Assembly (NCBI GenBank): GCA_947473805.1
Contig: CANJGB010000005.1
Span: 62,001 to 126,000 of the forward strand
Reading direction: 5' to 3'
From: Alphaproteobacteria bacterium
Lineage (GTDB): Bacteria; Pseudomonadota; Alphaproteobacteria; Ferrovibrionales; Ferrovibrionaceae
DNA: 64,000 bases
The notes below the pieces were generated by a model. That model did not search any database, had not been told where the DNA came from, and saw nothing but the letters and a program-made list of their open reading frames with translations. Within the stretch, counting starts at the first letter, position 1. Each line of letters opens with the position of its first letter. This document shows positions 44,117 to 52,973 of the stretch, piece by piece. Position numbers and translations under genes: made by a program.

Positions 44117-44997
44117 GGCGCACCTAGGTCGCGGGCCAGCCGGGCATCGACCCGCGCCATGGCGTCAGCCCGTGCCACCGGATCGGTCGCCAGCGTCACG
44201 ACGCCGCCCCGCGCCACCGCCGCCGCTGCATCCGTCCGCGTGATGCTGACATTGCCCGGCCCATCGAAGCCGTGATGCGCGCCGGGATAGAGCGCGAGAT
44301 CAACCGCCTCGCCCTTGCGCCTGAGATGATCGGTCAGCGCCATGCAGGGCGGCGCCGGCGTCCAGTCATCCGCCTCGCCGATCAGGATCAGCAGCGGCAG
44401 CGTCGTGCCATAGCGTTCGTTCGACAGCGCCGGCAGGCAGGGCGGATAAAACGCAATCAGGGTGCGGAAATCCGGCCCAGCCATTTGCCGGCGTAGATTT
44501 GTCGCAAGGCGCGAGGCGGTAAACAAAACTGTTCCGCCGCCATGGCTCCAGCCGATATCGGCGACACGATCGGGTTTCACGTCGGTTCGCGATTGCAGGT
44601 AGGCGAGGGCGCCAGCGGCATCACGCGGTCGCTCAAAGCCCATGCGCACCGGCTGCGGCGCCGGCTTGGTGCACATCTCGGCATGGCCGCGTGGCCGGAA
44701 TGAATCGACCGCGAGCGCGATATAGCCCTGCTGCACGAAATGCCGCGCCCAGGCAGTGGTGTGCGGGCTGGGGGCGCCGGTGCGGCCGTACATGCCGCCA
44801 CAGCCATGGTGCATGACCACGGCAGCAAACGGACCGGGTCCGTCGGGGCGGTAAAGATAGGCGGTGAGTTCGGTCGCCTTGCCGCCGGTCAGGTCGGCAT
44901 CGCGCGACGGAAAATGAACAACCTCTTGCGCGGAGGCAGCCAAGCCCGCCGCCGTGCCGGCGCACATCAGCACCAGCAGGGCGGCAAGCCGGCGCAT
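44113..44997 (-). CDS. Secreted dienelactone-hydrolase-like alpha/beta hydrolase
   Basis: This 294-residue protein has signal peptide [20 protein letters not shown] ending ASA. The nucleophile is Ser in DIGWSHGGGTVLF (~150), the oxyanion region AVVMHHGCGGMYGRTG, and the catalytic His is in YPGAHHGFDGPG. It would work in the periplasm on an ester or carbohydrate. Its ATG shares one base with the rho stop (TGATG). Confidence 0.8.
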   Translation of the reverse strand: MRRLAALLVLMCAGTAAGLAASAQEVVHFPSRDADLTGGKATELTAYLYRPDGPGPFAAVVMHHGCGGMYGRTGAPSPHTTAWARHFVQQGYIALAVDSFRPRGHAEMCTKPAPQPVRMGFERPRDAAGALAYLQSRTDVKPDRVADIGWSHGGGTVLFTASRLATNLRRQMAGPDFRTLIAFYPPCLPALSNERYGTTLPLLILIGEADDWTPAPPCMALTDHLRRKGEAVDLALYPGAHHGFDGPGNVSITRTDAAAAVARGGVVTLATDPVARADAMARVDARLARDLGAP

Positions 44998-46268
44998 CAG
45001 GTGTTCATGCTGTCGAAGAAGTCCGAATTGGTCTTCGAGTTCTTGAGCTTGTCGAGCAGGAACTCCATCGCATCGACCACGCCCATCGGCATGAGGATGC
45101 GGCGCAGGACCCAGATCTTGGCCAGCGTGCCCTTGTCGAGCAGCAGCTCCTCCTTGCGGGTGCCCGACTTGGTGATGTCGATGGCCGGGAAGGTGCGCTT
45201 GTCCGACAGCTTGCGGTCCAGGATGATTTCGCTGTTACCGGTGCCCTTGAACTCTTCGAAGATCACCTCGTCCATGCGGCTGCCGGTGTCGATCAGCGCG
45301 GTCGCGATGATGGTGAGCGAACCACCCTCTTCGATGTTGCGGGCGGCACCGAAGAAACGCTTCGGCCGCTGCAGGGCGTTGGAGTCCACGCCGCCGGTCA
45401 GCACCTTGCCCGATGACGGCACGACCGTATTGTAGGCGCGCGCAAGGCGGGTGATCGAGTCCAGCAGGATCACGACGTCGCGCTTGTGCTCGACCAGACG
45501 CTTGGCCTTTTCGATCACCATTTCGGCGACCTGGACGTGGCGCACCGCCGGCTCGTCGAAGGTGGAGGAGATGACCTCGCCCTTCACGCTGCGCGACATG
45601 TCGGTCACTTCCTCGGGCCGCTCGTCGATCAGCAGCACGATCAGGTACACCTCGGGATGGTTGGCCGAGATCGAGTGCGCGATGTTCTGCAGCAGCATGG
45701 TCTTGCCGGTGCGCGGCGGCGCGACGATCAGGCCGCGCTGGCCCTTGCCCAGCGGCGCGATCAGGTCGATCACGCGCGACGAGCGGTCCTTGCGGGTCGG
45801 ATCGCGGCTTTCCAGCTGCAGGCGCTCGTCGGGATAGAGCGGGGTCAGGTTGTCGAAATGGACCTTGTGGCGGATCGCCTCCGGGTCCTCGAAATTGATC
45901 TTGTTGACCTTCAGCAGCGCGAAATAGCGCTCGCCATCCTTGGGGCTGCGGATCGGGCCCTCGACGGTGTCGCCGGTGCGCAGGCCGAAACGGCGCAGCT
46001 GCGAGGGCGAGATGTAGATGTCATCCGGGCCGGGCAGGTAGTTCGACTCAGGGCTGCGCAGGAAACCGAAGCCGTCCTGCAGGATTTCCAGCACGCCGAG
46101 GCCGGTGATCTCGACCTCCTTGTCGGCAAGCTGCTTCAGGATCGCGAACATCATGTCCTGCTTGCGCAGGGTCGAGGCGTTCTCGACCTGCAATTCCTCG
46201 GCAAAGGCCAGGAGCTCGGTCGGGGTTTTGGACTTCAAGTCCTGGAGATTCATGTTCTGGAGGCTCAT
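44997..46268 (-). CDS. rho: Transcription termination factor Rho
   Basis: This 423-residue hexameric RNA helicase has an N-terminal helical domain starting [20 protein letters not shown] and the RNA-binding cold-shock fold [20 protein letters not shown] (~70-89). The ATPase Walker A is [19 protein letters not shown] (~178-196), with [15 protein letters not shown] as Walker B. ATG 46268 is used because the longer frame upstream is not Rho-like. Coupling of rho to a secreted hydrolase is unusual. Confidence 0.96.
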   Translation of the reverse strand: MSLQNMNLQDLKSKTPTELLAFAEELQVENASTLRKQDMMFAILKQLADKEVEITGLGVLEILQDGFGFLRSPESNYLPGPDDIYISPSQLRRFGLRTGDTVEGPIRSPKDGERYFALLKVNKINFEDPEAIRHKVHFDNLTPLYPDERLQLESRDPTRKDRSSRVIDLIAPLGKGQRGLIVAPPRTGKTMLLQNIAHSISANHPEVYLIVLLIDERPEEVTDMSRSVKGEVISSTFDEPAVRHVQVAEMVIEKAKRLVEHKRDVVILLDSITRLARAYNTVVPSSGKVLTGGVDSNALQRPKRFFGAARNIEEGGSLTIIATALIDTGSRMDEVIFEEFKGTGNSEIILDRKLSDKRTFPAIDITKSGTRKEELLLDKGTLAKIWVLRRILMPMGVVDAMEFLLDKLKNSKTNSDFFDSMNT

Positions 46269-46520
46269 GGGCTGCTCTTTTGGGAATTGGGGCCGGGCCG
46301 GGGCCGTGAGGAGGGGTGTTTCGCCGGAATCCGCGCCGTAAGCGGCGCGTTCGAACCGGAAATGGCCTGAAGGGGACGGGAACCGTCTTTTGCTTGATGG
46401 GTGGTGTTTAGGCTGGGGAATTGGCCGCCGGACGTGCCGGCTGGCCTCAACGACCCCTGCTATGTGCCACAAAGACCGGGGTTTTTCAAGGGGCTCCGCA
46501 GAGCCGATGCGCTTTCTGCC
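46269..46520 (-). promoter_or_regulatory. rho leader region
   Basis: These 252 bp lie between hemJ and rho. On the minus strand TTGAAA near the hemJ end is a -35 candidate without a good -10. A perfect 7-bp hairpin, CGCGCCG-N4-CGGCGCG, lies at 46332-46349, about 65 bases before the rho ATG. C-rich unstructured stretches (for example CCCCAATTCCC) could be Rho-binding sites for autoregulation, which is known for rho genes. Confidence 0.4.
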
Positions 46521-46943
46521 TCAGAACGGCTTCACCACCACGAGGATGACGATGACGATCATCAGGACGGTCGGCACCTCGTTCATGATCCGGTAGAACT
46601 TCGCCGGCCGGGTATTCGCGTCGCGCTCGAATTCCTTGCGCCAGCGGCTGAACAGGCCGTGCAGCGCTGTCATGCCGATCACAAGGACCAGCTTGGCGTG
46701 GAACCAGGGCGCATGCCACCACTCGCCCAGCACCGCGGCCCAGATGCCGAACACGAAGCTGGCGCCCATGGCCGGGTTGATGATCGCCCGCAGCAGGCGA
46801 CGCTCCATCACCTTCAGCATCTCGGAGCGGTCCGAGCCCTTGGGCGCATCGGCGTGATAGACGTAGAGCCGCGGCAGATACAACATCCCCGCCATCCACG
46901 CGATGACGCTGATGATGTGCAGCGCCTTGATCCATTCGTACAT
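46521..46943 (-). CDS. hemJ: Protoporphyrinogen IX oxidase HemJ
   Basis: This 140-residue membrane protein with four helices opens MYEWIKALHIISVIAWMAGM, holding the conserved His. The conserved Lys is in WFHAKLVLVIGMTALHGLFS (~83). It oxidises protoporphyrinogen IX, the step before ferrochelatase; hemH ends two bases upstream. ATG 46943 is set by the conserved N-terminus. The set hemE-hemH-hemJ covers late haem synthesis apart from coproporphyrinogen oxidase. Confidence 0.92.
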   Translation of the reverse strand: MYEWIKALHIISVIAWMAGMLYLPRLYVYHADAPKGSDRSEMLKVMERRLLRAIINPAMGASFVFGIWAAVLGEWWHAPWFHAKLVLVIGMTALHGLFSRWRKEFERDANTRPAKFYRIMNEVPTVLMIVIVILVVVKPF

Positions 46944-46945
46944 CG

Positions 46946-47992
46946 TTACGCCGCCATCGCGCATCTGCCGCAGGTGCCCGGGCACAGGCGGGGGCCGGTT
47001 GCACTGGTCACGCCGGTGCTTTCGCGCGCCCAGCGAACGAGGCCGGCCAGGCCGGAAATGAATTCCGGCTCGGTCTGCACGGTCGCCACGCGCTCGTAGT
47101 GCGGTACGCCGAACTGCTCGGCCTTCTCGCGATACTCGATGTCGAGTTCGACCAGCGTTTCGGAATGTTCCGACACGAACGCGACCGGCACCACGACGAC
47201 GGGCACCTTGTCGGTGGCGGCACGCTCGATCTCGCTCAGCAGCGGGGGACCGATCCACTCCAGCGGACCGACGCGGCTCTGGTAACAGATCGCATGACCG
47301 GCATGGCGCGGACCCAGGGCTGCGACAATGGCAGCGACAGTCTGCTCGACCTGCCACTGGTACGGGTCGCCGGACGCAACGATTTTCTTCGGCAGGCCGT
47401 GCGCCGAGAACAGCAGGCGCGGCTTCTGGCCCTGGGCGGCAAGGCTGCGGTCAATGGCCGCCTCGATGAGCCGCGCTTGTGCCGCGATCCAACCATCTTC
47501 GACCGGATAGCAGCAGACCGAACTGGTCGGCACGTCGAGGCCGGCCGCAGTCGCGGCCTGGTTCCAGTCCTTGAGCGAGGACCCGCTGGTTGTCGTCGAA
47601 TATTGCGGATAGAGCGGCAGCAGGACGACATGGTCGGGGTGCCATGCTCGCATGTCGGCCGCCACAGCGCGGGCGAACGGGTGCCAGTAGCGCATGGCGA
47701 CAAACACGCGATAGTCGTCGCCCGTGCTGCCCTGCTGGACGAGCAATTGTTGCAGCGCCTGGGCCTGCGCCGTGGTCTGGCCAAGCAGTGGCGAGGCACC
47801 GCCGATGCGCGCATAAACCGCCTTCGCCACCGGCGCACGGCGGGACGAAATCAGCTTGGCCAGCAGCCAGCGGAACAGTTTCGGCAGCCCGATAATGGCC
47901 GGATCGTTGAACAGATTGAACAGGAAGGGCTGGACCGCGTCGGGTCCGTCGGGACCGCCGAGGTTGAACAGAACGACGGCGGTACGGTTCAT
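46946..47992 (-). CDS. hemH: Ferrochelatase HemH
   Basis: This 348-residue enzyme inserts iron into protoporphyrin IX. It has AVVLFNLGGPDGPDAVQPFL, LYPQYSTTTSGS (~131), LLFSAHGLPKKIV (catalytic His ~199) and PVAFVSEHSETLVELDIEY. The C-terminus RLCPGTCGRCAMAA holds three Cys and could bind the [2Fe-2S] cluster reported for some alphaproteobacterial ferrochelatases. It overlaps hemE by ATGA. Confidence 0.96.
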   Translation of the reverse strand: MNRTAVVLFNLGGPDGPDAVQPFLFNLFNDPAIIGLPKLFRWLLAKLISSRRAPVAKAVYARIGGASPLLGQTTAQAQALQQLLVQQGSTGDDYRVFVAMRYWHPFARAVAADMRAWHPDHVVLLPLYPQYSTTTSGSSLKDWNQAATAAGLDVPTSSVCCYPVEDGWIAAQARLIEAAIDRSLAAQGQKPRLLFSAHGLPKKIVASGDPYQWQVEQTVAAIVAALGPRHAGHAICYQSRVGPLEWIGPPLLSEIERAATDKVPVVVVPVAFVSEHSETLVELDIEYREKAEQFGVPHYERVATVQTEPEFISGLAGLVRWARESTGVTSATGPRLCPGTCGRCAMAA

Positions 47993-49035
47993 GCCCGCCA
48001 GTCCTGCACCAGCTTGACCAGTTCGGCGACATTCTCCGGTGGCGTTTCCGGCACGATGCCGTGGCCCAGATTAAAGATGTAGGGACCGTGGCCCAGTGCC
48101 TGCAGCAGGCGTTCTGCCTCGCGCCGCAAGGCGGCACCGCCGGTCACCAGATAACGCGGATCCAGATTGCCCTGCACCACGATATGTTTCTGCAGCTGGC
48201 GGGCAAAATCCATCGGGACCGCCGTATCCAGACTGACTGCATTGATCGCCCGCGTCTCCGCGAAGCTTGCATAATTCAATCCGACGCCGCGCGGAAACGC
48301 GATGACGGGAATATTCGGATGCCGTTCCCGCAGGCCCTGAACGATGGATAAAACCGGCTTCAGGCACCAGCGGCGGAAATCGGCCTCGGGCAGCGCGCCA
48401 GCCCAGGTATCGAAAATCTGCACGACCTCGGCGCCGGCCTCGACCTGCTTCGACAGGTAATCGATCGTCGCATCGACAAGGCGGTCGATCAGCACCTGGA
48501 AGCCTTCCGGATCGCCATAGGCCCAGGTCTTCGCCGCGGCCTGGTCATTCCCGCCACGGCCTTCGACCATGTAGGTCGCGACCGTCCATGGCGCGCCAGC
48601 AAAACCGATCAGCGTGCAGGTCTCGGGCAGGGCCTTGCGCAACAGGCGAACGGTTTCGTAAACCGGCGCCAGGGTCGCATGGATGTCGCGTTCGCCGAGC
48701 TGCTTCAAGGCCTCGACCGACCGGATGGGTTCCATCACCGGCCCCTCACCCTCGCGATAGTCCAGTTGCTGGCCCATGGCGTTGGGCAGCAGCAGGATAT
48801 CGGCGAACAGGATCGAGGCATCGAAGCCGAACCGGCGGATCGGCTGCAAGGTCACCTCGGCCGCATGAACCGGGTTGTAGCAGAGGTTCAGGAAGCTGCC
48901 GGCCCTGGCCCGCAACTCGCGATATTCGGGCAGGTAGCGGCCGGCCTGGCGCATCAGCCAGATCGGCGGCCGGGGACCGGTGTCACCCTGCAAAACGGAA
49001 AGAAGAGACTTGGGCCGGGTGCTGGTCGTTGTCAT
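47989..49035 (-). CDS. hemE: Uroporphyrinogen decarboxylase HemE
   Basis: This 348-residue enzyme converts uroporphyrinogen III to coproporphyrinogen III. Signatures are PIWLMRQAGRYLPEYRELRA (~24-43), GFAGAPWTVATYMVEG and IFDTWAGALPEADF. It is the first gene left of the putative origin and reads away from it, the arrangement described for Caulobacter and Rickettsia. Confidence 0.97.
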   Translation of the reverse strand: MTTTSTRPKSLLSVLQGDTGPRPPIWLMRQAGRYLPEYRELRARAGSFLNLCYNPVHAAEVTLQPIRRFGFDASILFADILLLPNAMGQQLDYREGEGPVMEPIRSVEALKQLGERDIHATLAPVYETVRLLRKALPETCTLIGFAGAPWTVATYMVEGRGGNDQAAAKTWAYGDPEGFQVLIDRLVDATIDYLSKQVEAGAEVVQIFDTWAGALPEADFRRWCLKPVLSIVQGLRERHPNIPVIAFPRGVGLNYASFAETRAINAVSLDTAVPMDFARQLQKHIVVQGNLDPRYLVTGGAALRREAERLLQALGHGPYIFNLGHGIVPETPPENVAELVKLVQDWRA

Positions 49036-49431
49036 CGTGGCCGGACGTTACGCGAAAAGACTCCGAAAAGTCAGCCCCTCCAACCTTAATAAGAATCTAG
49101 ATTCTTAGAAGTAGTTGTAGTGGTTGGCAGGCGCAAACCGGGGATCAAATCGGTCCCGATTCAGTCCCGAAACCGCGGAAATGTATAGATATGCGCACAG
49201 ATCGGGACAAGTCTGTGGGCAAGTGCGTACTGTCGGGTTAGGCAAAGCCACGAATGGCGGGGATCAAACTGTCGCTGGCGAACAGTCCCCGGCTTCCGCG
49301 GCGGCTGGGGAAAGCATACCGGCGCGCCAACAGGGCGCACACAAAATGACATTGGCGTGGCGGAATTTTTGCGGTCCGGCTAAAGGGGGGACTTGTCCCC
49401 GTTATCCCCTGTCGTCCACAGTCTGCCCGGC
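49036..49431. other. oriC: Putative chromosomal replication origin (oriC)
   Basis: This is the only gene-free stretch over 300 bp. It lies between hemE and the PPDK-regulatory gene, as in Caulobacter. DnaA-box-like 9-mers occur on the plus strand at 49393 (TTGTCCCCG), 49402 (TTATCCCCT) and 49412 (TCGTCCACA), spaced 9-10 bp. On the minus strand are TTGCCCACA (49214-49222) and TTGTCCCGA (49202-49210). The 10-mer GGGGATCAAA repeats at 49140 and 49259; its complement contains TGATCCCCG, close to the Caulobacter G-box TGATCCACA. An AT-rich segment at 49085-49120 could be the unwinding element. No perfect TTATCCACA is present. Confidence 0.75.
49090..49107. repeat. 18-bp AT-rich perfect palindrome in the origin region
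   Basis: TAAGAATCTAGATTCTTA is a perfect palindrome inside the AT-rich segment, 55 bp from the hemE start. It may be part of the unwinding element, a protein-binding site, or the hemE control region. Confidence 0.65.
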
Positions 49432-50286
49432 ATGACCAAGTATCATATCCACCTGGTGTCGGATTCGACCGGCGAGACGCTGAAGTCGGTGTCGGGCGCG
49501 ACGTTGGCCCAGTTCGCCGAGAGCCAGAAGGACTGTATCGAACATCTCTGGGCGCTTGTGCGCACGCCTGGCCAGATGGAGCGGGTGATCCAGGCCATCG
49601 CGGCGGCGCGCGGCATGGTGATGTTCACCCTTGTCAGCGAAGAGATGCGCGACATGCTGCAGGAGGCCTGCCGCAACCTGGGCGTCCCTTATATTGCCGT
49701 GCTCGACCCGGTGCTGGCGGCACTCAGCGCCTATCTTGGCGAACAGGCCCATGGCCTGCCGGGCAAGCAGCACCAGCTTGATGCCCATTATTTCGCCCGC
49801 ATCGAGGCGATGCAGTTCACCATGGCCCATGACGATGGCCAGGGCGTCGAGGATGTCGACAAGGCCGATGTCGTGCTGGTCGGCGTCTCGCGCACATCGA
49901 AGACGCCGACCTCGATCTACCTCGCCAATCGCGGCCTCCGCACGGCCAACGTGCCGCTGGTCGCCGGCTTGACCGTGCCGCCGGAACTGGAGACCGCGAC
50001 CCGCCCGCTGATCGTCGGGCTGACCACCAGCCCCGACCGTCTGATCCAGGTGCGCCGCAATCGTCTGCAGAGCATGAACCAGATTGGCGATACGACTTAT
50101 GTGGATCTTGAAACGGTGAAGGAAGAGATCGCCAATGCGCGGCGCCTGTTCACGCGCAATTCGTGGCCGGTGATCGATGTGACCCGCCGTTCGATCGAGG
50201 AAACCGCCGCCGCAATCTACACCCTGTACCAGCGCCGGGCGGAAAGCCTGCGCGTCGAGGCTGCGAAGGGATCCGAGCCATTGTGA
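49432..50286 (+). CDS. ppsR: Pyruvate,phosphate dikinase regulatory protein (DUF299)
   Basis: This 284-residue bifunctional kinase/pyrophosphorylase switches PPDK or PEP synthase on and off. It starts MTKYHIHLVSDSTGETLKSV. The nucleotide-binding loop is VGVSRTSKTPTSIYLANRG (~147-165), followed by GLTTSPDRLIQVRRNRL. ATG 49432 is chosen because the conserved HLVSDSTGET begins there. It is the first gene right of the origin and is GTGA-coupled to maf. A DnaA-box-like array ends 11 bp before its start. Confidence 0.92.
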   Translation: MTKYHIHLVSDSTGETLKSVSGATLAQFAESQKDCIEHLWALVRTPGQMERVIQAIAAARGMVMFTLVSEEMRDMLQEACRNLGVPYIAVLDPVLAALSAYLGEQAHGLPGKQHQLDAHYFARIEAMQFTMAHDDGQGVEDVDKADVVLVGVSRTSKTPTSIYLANRGLRTANVPLVAGLTVPPELETATRPLIVGLTTSPDRLIQVRRNRLQSMNQIGDTTYVDLETVKEEIANARRLFTRNSWPVIDVTRRSIEETAAAIYTLYQRRAESLRVEAAKGSEPL

Positions 50287-50873
50287 GCCGGTTGGTTCTG
50301 GCGTCGGGTTCGGCCGTCCGCGCGCGCCTGCTGGGTGCCGCGGGCATCGACTTTACGGCACGACCCGCTGATGTTGACGAAGACGCGGTGAAACAGCGGT
50401 TCCGCGCCGAGGGAAAGTCGCCGGCCGACCTCGCGCGCCAGCTCGCCATCGACAAGGCGCTGGCGGGCATGCACCCCGACACCTACGTCATCGGGGCCGA
50501 CCAGGTGCTGACATGTGGTGCGGACTGGTACGACAAGCCGGCGGACATGGCGACGGCGCGGGCACAGCTTCTGGCGCTGCGCGGCCGCACGCACCACCTG
50601 ACGGGCGGGCTGGCCCTGGCGTATAACGGTGCCATCCTCTGGCAGCACCACGAGACCGCCGCCCTGACCATGCGCACCTTCAGCGAGGCTTTTCTGGACG
50701 ATTATTTGGCCCGCACCGGCACGCCGATCCTCGGCAGTGTCGGCGCCTATCACTACGAGGGGCTTGGCGCGCAATTGTTCGAACGCGTCGAGGGCGACTA
50801 TTTCACGATCCTCGGCCTGGCGTTGCTGCCCCTGCTTGGTGCCCTGCGAAAACACAAGGTTCTCCCGGCATGA
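50283..50873 (+). CDS. maf: Maf-family nucleoside triphosphate pyrophosphatase
   Basis: This 196-residue housecleaning enzyme removes modified or non-canonical nucleotides. It starts at GTG 50283: SRLVLASGSAVRARLLGAAG is the Maf opening (SxSxxR). Catalytic and metal residues are in VIGADQVLTCG (~70) and YDKPADMATARAQLLALRGR. It overlaps ppsR and aroE by four bases each. Confidence 0.92.
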   Translation: MSRLVLASGSAVRARLLGAAGIDFTARPADVDEDAVKQRFRAEGKSPADLARQLAIDKALAGMHPDTYVIGADQVLTCGADWYDKPADMATARAQLLALRGRTHHLTGGLALAYNGAILWQHHETAALTMRTFSEAFLDDYLARTGTPILGSVGAYHYEGLGAQLFERVEGDYFTILGLALLPLLGALRKHKVLPA

Positions 50874-51691
50874 CAACGTTGCGCGCCGGCGTGATCGGCT
50901 GGCCCATCGCACACTCGAAAAGTCCTGTTCTGCATGGCTACTGGCTGCGCCACTACGGCATTGACGGCAGCTACGAGCGCATTCCGGTCGAGCCCGGCAC
51001 CCTGCCGGCCTTCATCGCCGACCTGCGCACCAATGGCATGCGTGGCGTCAACGTCACGCTGCCGCACAAGGTGGCGGTGATGGACCTGGTGGATGATGTA
51101 GCGCCCGAGGCCCAGGCCATCGGTGCGGTGAACACCATCGTGGTCCAGCCAGGCGGCAGGTTGCGTGGCAGCAATACCGATGCGTTCGGCTTTCTGGAGA
51201 ATCTCAAATCAGGCGCGCCGGACACCAACTTTTTCAGTGGGCCCATGGTGGTGCTGGGCGCCGGCGGCGCGGCACGGGCGGTGGTCCACGCGCTGGCGGA
51301 ATTCGGCACCGTGCGTATTGCCAACCGCGACCCGGCCAAGTCGCAATGGTTCGTCGAGCGCTTCGGCCGCAACGTGAAGGCGGTGCCGTGGGAGCAGCGG
51401 GCCGAGGCGTTGCGGGGCGCATCGCTGCTGGTCAATACGACCAGCCTGGGCATGAGCGGTCACCCGCCGCTGGATATCGCCCTCGATGCCCTGCCGGTGC
51501 GGGCGCTTGTGCATGACATCGTCTATGCACCGCTGGAAACCGATCTGCTGCGGCGGGCCATGGCGCGCGGCAATCCCGTGGTCGATGGCCTCGGCATGCT
51601 GCTGCACCAGGCGCGGCCGGGTTTCAGCGCCTGGTTCGGCCGCGACCCCGAAGTGACGCCGGAACTTCGCGCCGCGGTGCTGGCCACATGA
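50870..51691 (+). CDS. aroE: Shikimate dehydrogenase AroE
   Basis: This 273-residue NADPH enzyme makes shikimate. Shikimate-site residues are in [18 protein letters not shown] (~9-26) and [14 protein letters not shown] (catalytic Lys). The cofactor loop is [16 protein letters not shown] (~126), with NTTSLGM and [12 protein letters not shown] following. It is ATGA-coupled on both sides. Confidence 0.95.
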   Translation: MTTLRAGVIGWPIAHSKSPVLHGYWLRHYGIDGSYERIPVEPGTLPAFIADLRTNGMRGVNVTLPHKVAVMDLVDDVAPEAQAIGAVNTIVVQPGGRLRGSNTDAFGFLENLKSGAPDTNFFSGPMVVLGAGGAARAVVHALAEFGTVRIANRDPAKSQWFVERFGRNVKAVPWEQRAEALRGASLLVNTTSLGMSGHPPLDIALDALPVRALVHDIVYAPLETDLLRRAMARGNPVVDGLGMLLHQARPGFSAWFGRDPEVTPELRAAVLAT

Positions 51692-52287
51692 TCGTCCTCG
51701 GCCTCACCGGCTCGATCGGCATGGGCAAGAGCACCGTGTCGCAGATGTTCCGCGATTTCGGCGTGCCGGTTTACGACGCCGACGCCGTGGTGCACCAGCT
51801 CTACGCCAAGGGCGGCGCCGCCGTGCCGCATGTCGAGGCCGCGTTTCCCGGCGTCGCGGTCGACGGCGCCATCGATCGCGCACGCCTCAGCCAGCATGTC
51901 ATCGGCAAGCCCGAGGCGTTGCGCCGGCTGGAAAAGATCGTCCATCCGTTGACGGCGCTGGAGCGCGGGCGCTTTCGGCAGGAAGCCCATCTCGGCGGCG
52001 CGCCGCTGGTCGTGCTCGACATTCCGCTTCTGCTCGAGGGCAGGGTCGCACACACGATCTGCGACAAGGTGGCGGTGGTCAGCGCGCCGGGCGATGTGCA
52101 GCGCGCCCGAGTTCTGGCGCGCCCCGGCATGACGCCGGAAAAGCTGGACGCGATTCTCGCCAAGCAGATGCCCGATGCGGAAAAGCGCGGTTTGGCGCAC
52201 TATATAATCCCGACCGGCACCGGCCTGGACGAAACCCGTGCGGCGGTGGCGGATGTGATAGCCGACCTGACCGGAAAGCGGCCCTGA
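51688..52287 (+). CDS. coaE: Dephospho-CoA kinase CoaE
   Basis: This 199-residue enzyme does the last step of coenzyme A synthesis. The P-loop is [18 protein letters not shown] (~4-21), with [12 protein letters not shown] and [11 protein letters not shown] as further signatures. It overlaps aroE by ATGA and shares its last base with the dnaQ start (TGATG). Confidence 0.95.
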   Translation: MIVLGLTGSIGMGKSTVSQMFRDFGVPVYDADAVVHQLYAKGGAAVPHVEAAFPGVAVDGAIDRARLSQHVIGKPEALRRLEKIVHPLTALERGRFRQEAHLGGAPLVVLDIPLLLEGRVAHTICDKVAVVSAPGDVQRARVLARPGMTPEKLDAILAKQMPDAEKRGLAHYIIPTGTGLDETRAAVADVIADLTGKRP

Positions 52288-52958
52288 TGCGCGAAATCGT
52301 CCTCGATACGGAAACGACCGGCCTGGATCCCAACGCCGGTCACCGGCTGGTGGAAATCGGCTGCATCGAGCTGATGAACCACATCCCGACCGGCGCGTCG
52401 AAGCAGTGGTACATCAACCCGCTGCGCGACATGCCGGAAGAGGCGTTCCGCGTCCACGGCCTCAGCGCCGACTTCCTGGCGAAGCACCCGACATTCGACG
52501 TCATTGCCGACGAGTTCATCGAGTTCATCGGGGATTCGCCGCTGGTCATCCACAATGCCGGCTTCGACATGAAGTTCGTCAATGCCGAACTGGAGCAGGC
52601 CGGCAAGCCCACGGTGCCATTCGCCCGCGCTATCGACACCGTAACCATGGCGCGACAGAAATTTCCCGGCGCGCGCGCCTCGCTCGACGCGCTGTGCCAG
52701 CGCTTCGGCATCGACCTGACATCGCGCGAAAAGCACGGCGCCTTGCTGGACGCCACGCTGCTGGCCGAAGTTTATCTGGAGCTGCGCGGCGGACGGCAGG
52801 CGGGACTGGAACTGGCGGCACAGGCGGCCGTCGTGGTGATGACCGAGACGACGGTGACCATCCGGCCGCCCCGCCCGCACGGTCCGACCGAGGCGGAAGC
52901 CGCGGCCCACGCGGCCTTTATCGCCAAGCTCAAGACGCCGCTCTGGCTGGCCGACTAG
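52287..52958 (+). CDS. dnaQ: DNA polymerase III subunit epsilon
   Basis: This 223-residue 3'-5' proofreading exonuclease has Exo I REIVLDTETTGLDPNAGHRL (2-21), Exo II LVIHNAGFDMKFVN and Exo III REKHGALLDATLLAEVYLEL. It ends the cluster ppsR-maf-aroE-coaE-dnaQ next to the origin. The C-terminal tail links to the polymerase alpha subunit. Confidence 0.95.
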   Translation: MREIVLDTETTGLDPNAGHRLVEIGCIELMNHIPTGASKQWYINPLRDMPEEAFRVHGLSADFLAKHPTFDVIADEFIEFIGDSPLVIHNAGFDMKFVNAELEQAGKPTVPFARAIDTVTMARQKFPGARASLDALCQRFGIDLTSREKHGALLDATLLAEVYLELRGGRQAGLELAAQAAVVVMTETTVTIRPPRPHGPTEAEAAAHAAFIAKLKTPLWLAD

Positions 52959-52973
52959 TCCCGGGCCCGGGTT

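Noticed and set aside
49036-49431. CtrA sites (TTAA-N7-TTAA) in the origin
   Set aside because: Only one TTAA is seen and no second half-site at the right spacing.
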